64,000 nucleotides of DNA, taken from assembly GCF_018401815.1 (NCBI RefSeq), contig NZ_JAGYKG010000003.1, positions 186,001 through 250,000 of the forward strand, written 5' to 3'. The notes below the pieces were generated by a model that searched no databases, was not told the origin of the DNA, and worked only from the letters and a program-made list of their open reading frames with translations. Of this stretch, positions 61,561-64,000 are shown in pieces. Made by a program: the position numbers and the translations under genes. Source of the stretch: Nonlabens sp. Its GTDB lineage: Bacteria > Bacteroidota > Bacteroidia > Flavobacteriales > Flavobacteriaceae. Position 1 is the stretch's first letter. Each line of letters opens with the position of its first letter.

Positions 61561-62197
61561 ATGCCATAAATCAAAGCATCAACCAAAAATGAATTGCTGT
61601 AAATGAGGCTAGTCAAACGGTGGTTCCAATTACCTATAGGTTTCTAATTTTGCAACCTATCTGATAAAGTGGGTATACCTCTGGTTCTTTTGGATCTGCT
61701 TCAGTTGCTATCTTAATTTGTAGTTCTGTAGGCGATCGAATTGACGGAAGTGGTCAACATGTCTAGATATGTTGTTTGTTCTTTGAGAATTGAATTTTTT
61801 TAGAAGGGGTTTCCCAGGTTGTTCATAATATAAAATTACCTTACCTTCTGCATAGCAGAAGATCACCTCGTATGGATCGACTCCTTTAAATTCTGGACAA
61901 TAAATAAATAACCTCCTTGTCTAGAGGATAGGTTTTTTTATACTGTATTAAGCTATATGTTGAGGGATCACTTGTGCCTTTTCTGGTTGTTGTAGCAGTG
62001 AATCATTTGTTATCTTATTGTTGGTTTCTTATGATAACGGGTGTTTAAGAATTCTAGTCTCCTACGTAAAAGACGCTTCGTGTCTTTGCTTATTTATTCC
62101 CAATAAGTTTTAGGGAGGTGTAGGGTTGTTATAGAAGTTGGTGTATGCTCATGCATAAGGCCTAGGATACACCAACTTTTATTAATTTTTGGAACAC
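61561..62197. other. Region between the rRNA terminator and glyA
   Basis: About 640 bases with no intact gene. It contains TGTTCTTTGAGAATTG at 61776-61791, which resembles the boxA-like element of flavobacterial rRNA leaders, and a minus-strand protein-like frame at 61708-61918 (listed separately). A stem with AACCT/AGGTT arms plus a T run lies at about 61909-61940. Confidence 0.4.
61708..61918 (-). pseudogene. Protein-like remnant of an unrecognised gene
   Basis: The minus strand has a 70-codon frame with no start codon, containing PEFKGVDPYEVIFCYAEG and KVILYYEQPGKPLLKKF, which looks protein-like. The next frame just after it continues with PTELQIKIATEADPKEPEV and YPLYQIGCKIRNL before a stop near 61627. 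The two parts look like one small gene split by a frameshift. I do not recognise the family (a LytTR-like start is possible but weak). It lies in the interval where the sequence itself may be unreliable. Confidence 0.25.
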
Positions 62198-63469
62198 TTA
62201 CTTAAATAGAGGGAAGTTCTTGGCTATTTGGTTCACCTCGTTACCAAGCTCTTCTATTGGTGGGTTTTCTTTATTACTGATACACCTGTCGATAATGTCG
62301 ACAATCTTAACCATGTCATTTTCTACAAATCCTCTCGTAGTTATGGCTGCGGTACCCACTCTGATACCACTAGTTACAAATGGAGACTCTGTATCAAAGG
62401 GAACCATGTTTTTATTTAATGTGACATGTATTTTACCCAAAAGTTCTTCAGCTTCCTTACCGGTGATTTTTTTATTTCTCAGATCGATCAACATCATGTG
62501 ATTATCGGTTCCTCCAGATATGATGTGATAATCTCTTTTTACAAATTCTTGAGCCATCACCTGGGCATTTTTGTTCACCTGATGAATGTATTGTAAAAAC
62601 TCATCGGTCAAAGCTTCTTTAAATGCTATTGCCTTTGCTGCAATAATGTGCTCCAATGGTCCCCCTTGATTACCGGGAAATACACCACTGTTTAATAAAC
62701 TGGACATCTTTTTAAGTTTTCCATTTTTTAATTTTTCTCCAAATGGATTATCAAAATCTTTCCCCATGATGATGAGACCTCCTCTAGGTCCTCTAAGGGT
62801 TTTATGTGTAGTAGTCGTACAAACATGAGCATGTGGTACGGCGTCCATAATGACCCCTTTTGCTATAAGTCCTGCAGGGTGAGCAATATCTGCCAATAGG
62901 ATGGCGTTTACTTTGTCTGCAATTTCTCTAAATCTTTTGTAGTCAATGGCTCGGCTATAGGCTGATGCTCCTGCTATAATCAATTTGGGTTGCTCCTTTA
63001 CAGCAATTGCTTCAATTTTATCATAGTCTAATAATCCGGTTTCCTTTTCAACACCGTAAAATGAATTTTTGTAAATTTTTCCAGAAAAATTAACAGGCGA
63101 CCCGTGTGTTAAATGACCACCATGAGAAAGATCAAAACCCAATATTTTATCCCCAGGATTTAAGCAGGCATGATAAACAGCTGTGTTGGCTTGAGAACCC
63201 GAATGAGGTTGAACGTTGGCGTACTCAGCATTAAAAAGCTTTTTAGCTCTTTCAATGGCGATGTTCTCAATTTCATCAACCACTTCACATCCACCATAAT
63301 ACCTTTTACCAGGGTAGCCTTCAGCGTATTTATTAGTTAAAATAGAACCAGCAGCTGCCAGTACATCATCACTTACGTAATTTTCACTAGCAATTAATTC
63401 GATACCTTGTGTTTGACGAATTCTTTCTTTTTCAATAAGATTGAAAATTTCTTGATCCTTATGAGCCAT
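62198..63469 (-). CDS. glyA: Serine hydroxymethyltransferase
   Basis: A 423-residue PLP enzyme converting serine and tetrahydrofolate to glycine and methylene-tetrahydrofolate. [14 protein letters not shown] lies at the N-terminus, the PLP lysine is in [14 protein letters not shown] near residue 228, and [13 protein letters not shown] is near 367. It is intact and full length; this marks the right boundary of the damaged interval. Divergent from the fumarylacetoacetase gene. Confidence 0.96.
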   Translation of the reverse strand: MAHKDQEIFNLIEKERIRQTQGIELIASENYVSDDVLAAAGSILTNKYAEGYPGKRYYGGCEVVDEIENIAIERAKKLFNAEYANVQPHSGSQANTAVYHACLNPGDKILGFDLSHGGHLTHGSPVNFSGKIYKNSFYGVEKETGLLDYDKIEAIAVKEQPKLIIAGASAYSRAIDYKRFREIADKVNAILLADIAHPAGLIAKGVIMDAVPHAHVCTTTTHKTLRGPRGGLIIMGKDFDNPFGEKLKNGKLKKMSSLLNSGVFPGNQGGPLEHIIAAKAIAFKEALTDEFLQYIHQVNKNAQVMAQEFVKRDYHIISGGTDNHMMLIDLRNKKITGKEAEELLGKIHVTLNKNMVPFDTESPFVTSGIRVGTAAITTRGFVENDMVKIVDIIDRCISNKENPPIEELGNEVNQIAKNFPLFK

Positions 63470-63476
63470 TTTTGAA

Positions 63477-63497
63477 CAAATTTAGATGACAAAAATA
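63477..63497 (-). promoter_or_regulatory. TAnnTTTG promoter elements of glyA
   Basis: On the minus strand, TAAATTTG (63477-63484) and TATTTTTG (63490-63497) both lie within 30 bases upstream of the start. The second has the more usual distance. Confidence 0.45.
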
Positions 63498-63530
63498 AGC
63501 TACTTATGCTATCATCCAATTCTTATATAA

Positions 63531-63538
63531 TATATTTG
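63531..63538 (+). promoter_or_regulatory. TAnnTTTG promoter element of the fumarylacetoacetase gene
   Basis: TATATTTG lies 32 bases upstream of the ATG at 63570. Confidence 0.5.
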
Positions 63539-63569
63539 AACATACTTTTTAACAAGAAATCAAGATCAT

Positions 63570-64000
63570 ATGGCTACTAAAACTAACGACCCAAAAAGAA
63601 ACTCTTGGATAGGATATAATAGAGATACTCATTTCCCTATTCAAAATATACCCTTTGGTGTTTTTCTAACTAGAGACAACGTCATTACTATAGGTACCCG
63701 TATTGGTGATTATGCTATTGATTTGGGGGCACTTCAGGAAATGGGCTATTTTGATATGGTGCCTCTTACCGATGATATGTTCATGCAGGATACCTTAAAT
63801 GATTTTATATCAGATGGTAAAAAAACGTGGAGGCTCGTTAGAAATAGAATTGGTGATATTTTCGATAAAAACAATCCCGAATTAAGAGATCATAAAGAAC
63901 ATAGAGATAGAATTATTTTTGCTATGGACGAAGTGGAAATGCAACTACCTGTGCTTATAGGTGATTATACCGACTTCTATAGCAGTAAAGAGCACGCCAC
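63570..64000 (+). CDS. Fumarylacetoacetase (partial, 3' end beyond window)
   Basis: The first 143 residues are visible. The N-terminal FAH domain begins NSWIGYNRDTHFPIQNIPFGVF, and the visible end, VLIGDYTDFYSSKEHA, is the entry to the catalytic domain with the metal-binding Asp of IGDYTDF. The enzyme performs the last step of tyrosine breakdown, giving fumarate and acetoacetate. It is divergent from glyA, with separate promoters in the 100-base gap. Confidence 0.93.
   Translation, partial: MATKTNDPKRNSWIGYNRDTHFPIQNIPFGVFLTRDNVITIGTRIGDYAIDLGALQEMGYFDMVPLTDDMFMQDTLNDFISDGKKTWRLVRNRIGDIFDKNNPELRDHKEHRDRIIFAMDEVEMQLPVLIGDYTDFYSSKEHA

Noticed and set aside
1..64000. CRISPR arrays, prophage, transposases, toxin-antitoxin or defence islands
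   Set aside because: I looked for direct repeats with spacers and for the typical genes and saw none; nearly all genes belong to core or common flavobacterial families.

Overview
The window looks like a chromosomal segment from a member of the Flavobacteriaceae (Bacteroidota), perhaps near Nonlabens or Dokdonia; the genus is a guess. The evidence is: TAnnTTTG promoter elements just upstream of several start codons; a PorV/PorQ-family protein linked to type IX secretion; a CAL67264-type small membrane protein next to an EttA-like ABC-F ATPase; a DnaJ with only two CxxCxGxG motifs; a sigma-54 activator with no DNA-binding domain; GSCFA, DUF2141 and TIGR01777 proteins; and AT-rich DNA with few Shine-Dalgarno sequences. 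Most of the window is ordinary core chromosome with intact genes. No phage, insertion sequence or CRISPR array was seen.

Layout. 1-3.9 kb: XRE regulator with a membrane partner, then a BlaI/BlaR1-like pair preceded by three phased operators. 4-9.5 kb: a small coupled ORF with a cobalamin-type binding protein, a LemA/TPM operon, and CAL67264-ettA. 9.6-14.7 kb: M90 peptidase, Bax-inhibitor-like protein, ECF sigma operon, lipoprotein, GSCFA protein. 15-23 kb: alaS, M23 peptidase, MerR regulator, and three polysaccharide genes (Wzy-like ligase, GT4, polyprenyl glycosylphosphotransferase). 23-33.5 kb: lnt, PorV/PorQ, pssA, lptB, PAP2, OsmC, MarC, M1 peptidase, MeaB GTPase. 33.6-46.2 kb: secA, DUF2795, cobalamin adenosyltransferase, MarR, beta-barrel protein, CIA30, SBP5 lipoprotein, oxidoreductase, DUF2141, epimerase, YceI. 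46.4-56.2 kb: grpE-dnaJ, a NatAB-like ABC exporter, MscS channel, a decayed gap, NtrC-like regulator, M28 peptidase, MATE exporter. 56.6-61.5 kb: one rRNA operon (16S-tRNAIle-tRNAAla-23S-5S). 62.2-64 kb: glyA and the start of a fumarylacetoacetase gene.

Two things stand out. First, the rRNA operon is recognisable from end to end but carries many substitutions and indels at positions that are nearly invariant in all bacteria, and both tRNAs are damaged, while the protein genes on both sides are intact. The simplest reading is an uncorrected long-read patch over a repeat; a true degenerate operon is the alternative. Second, the palindrome CTTTCGCGAAAG (usually CGCTTTCGCGAAAGCG) occurs 14 times in the first 53.5 kb, roughly every 4 kb, in intergenic DNA and in all three reading frames of unrelated genes. 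It behaves like a genome-wide DNA-level signal.

Genes with shared roles: the binding protein at 4.2 kb, MeaB at 32 kb and the PduO-type adenosyltransferase at 37.6 kb suggest use of vitamin B12 for methylmalonyl-CoA mutase. lnt, lptB, secA, pssA and the PorV-like gene serve envelope biogenesis. grpE-dnaJ serves protein folding. The polysaccharide trio would build a surface or exported glycan.
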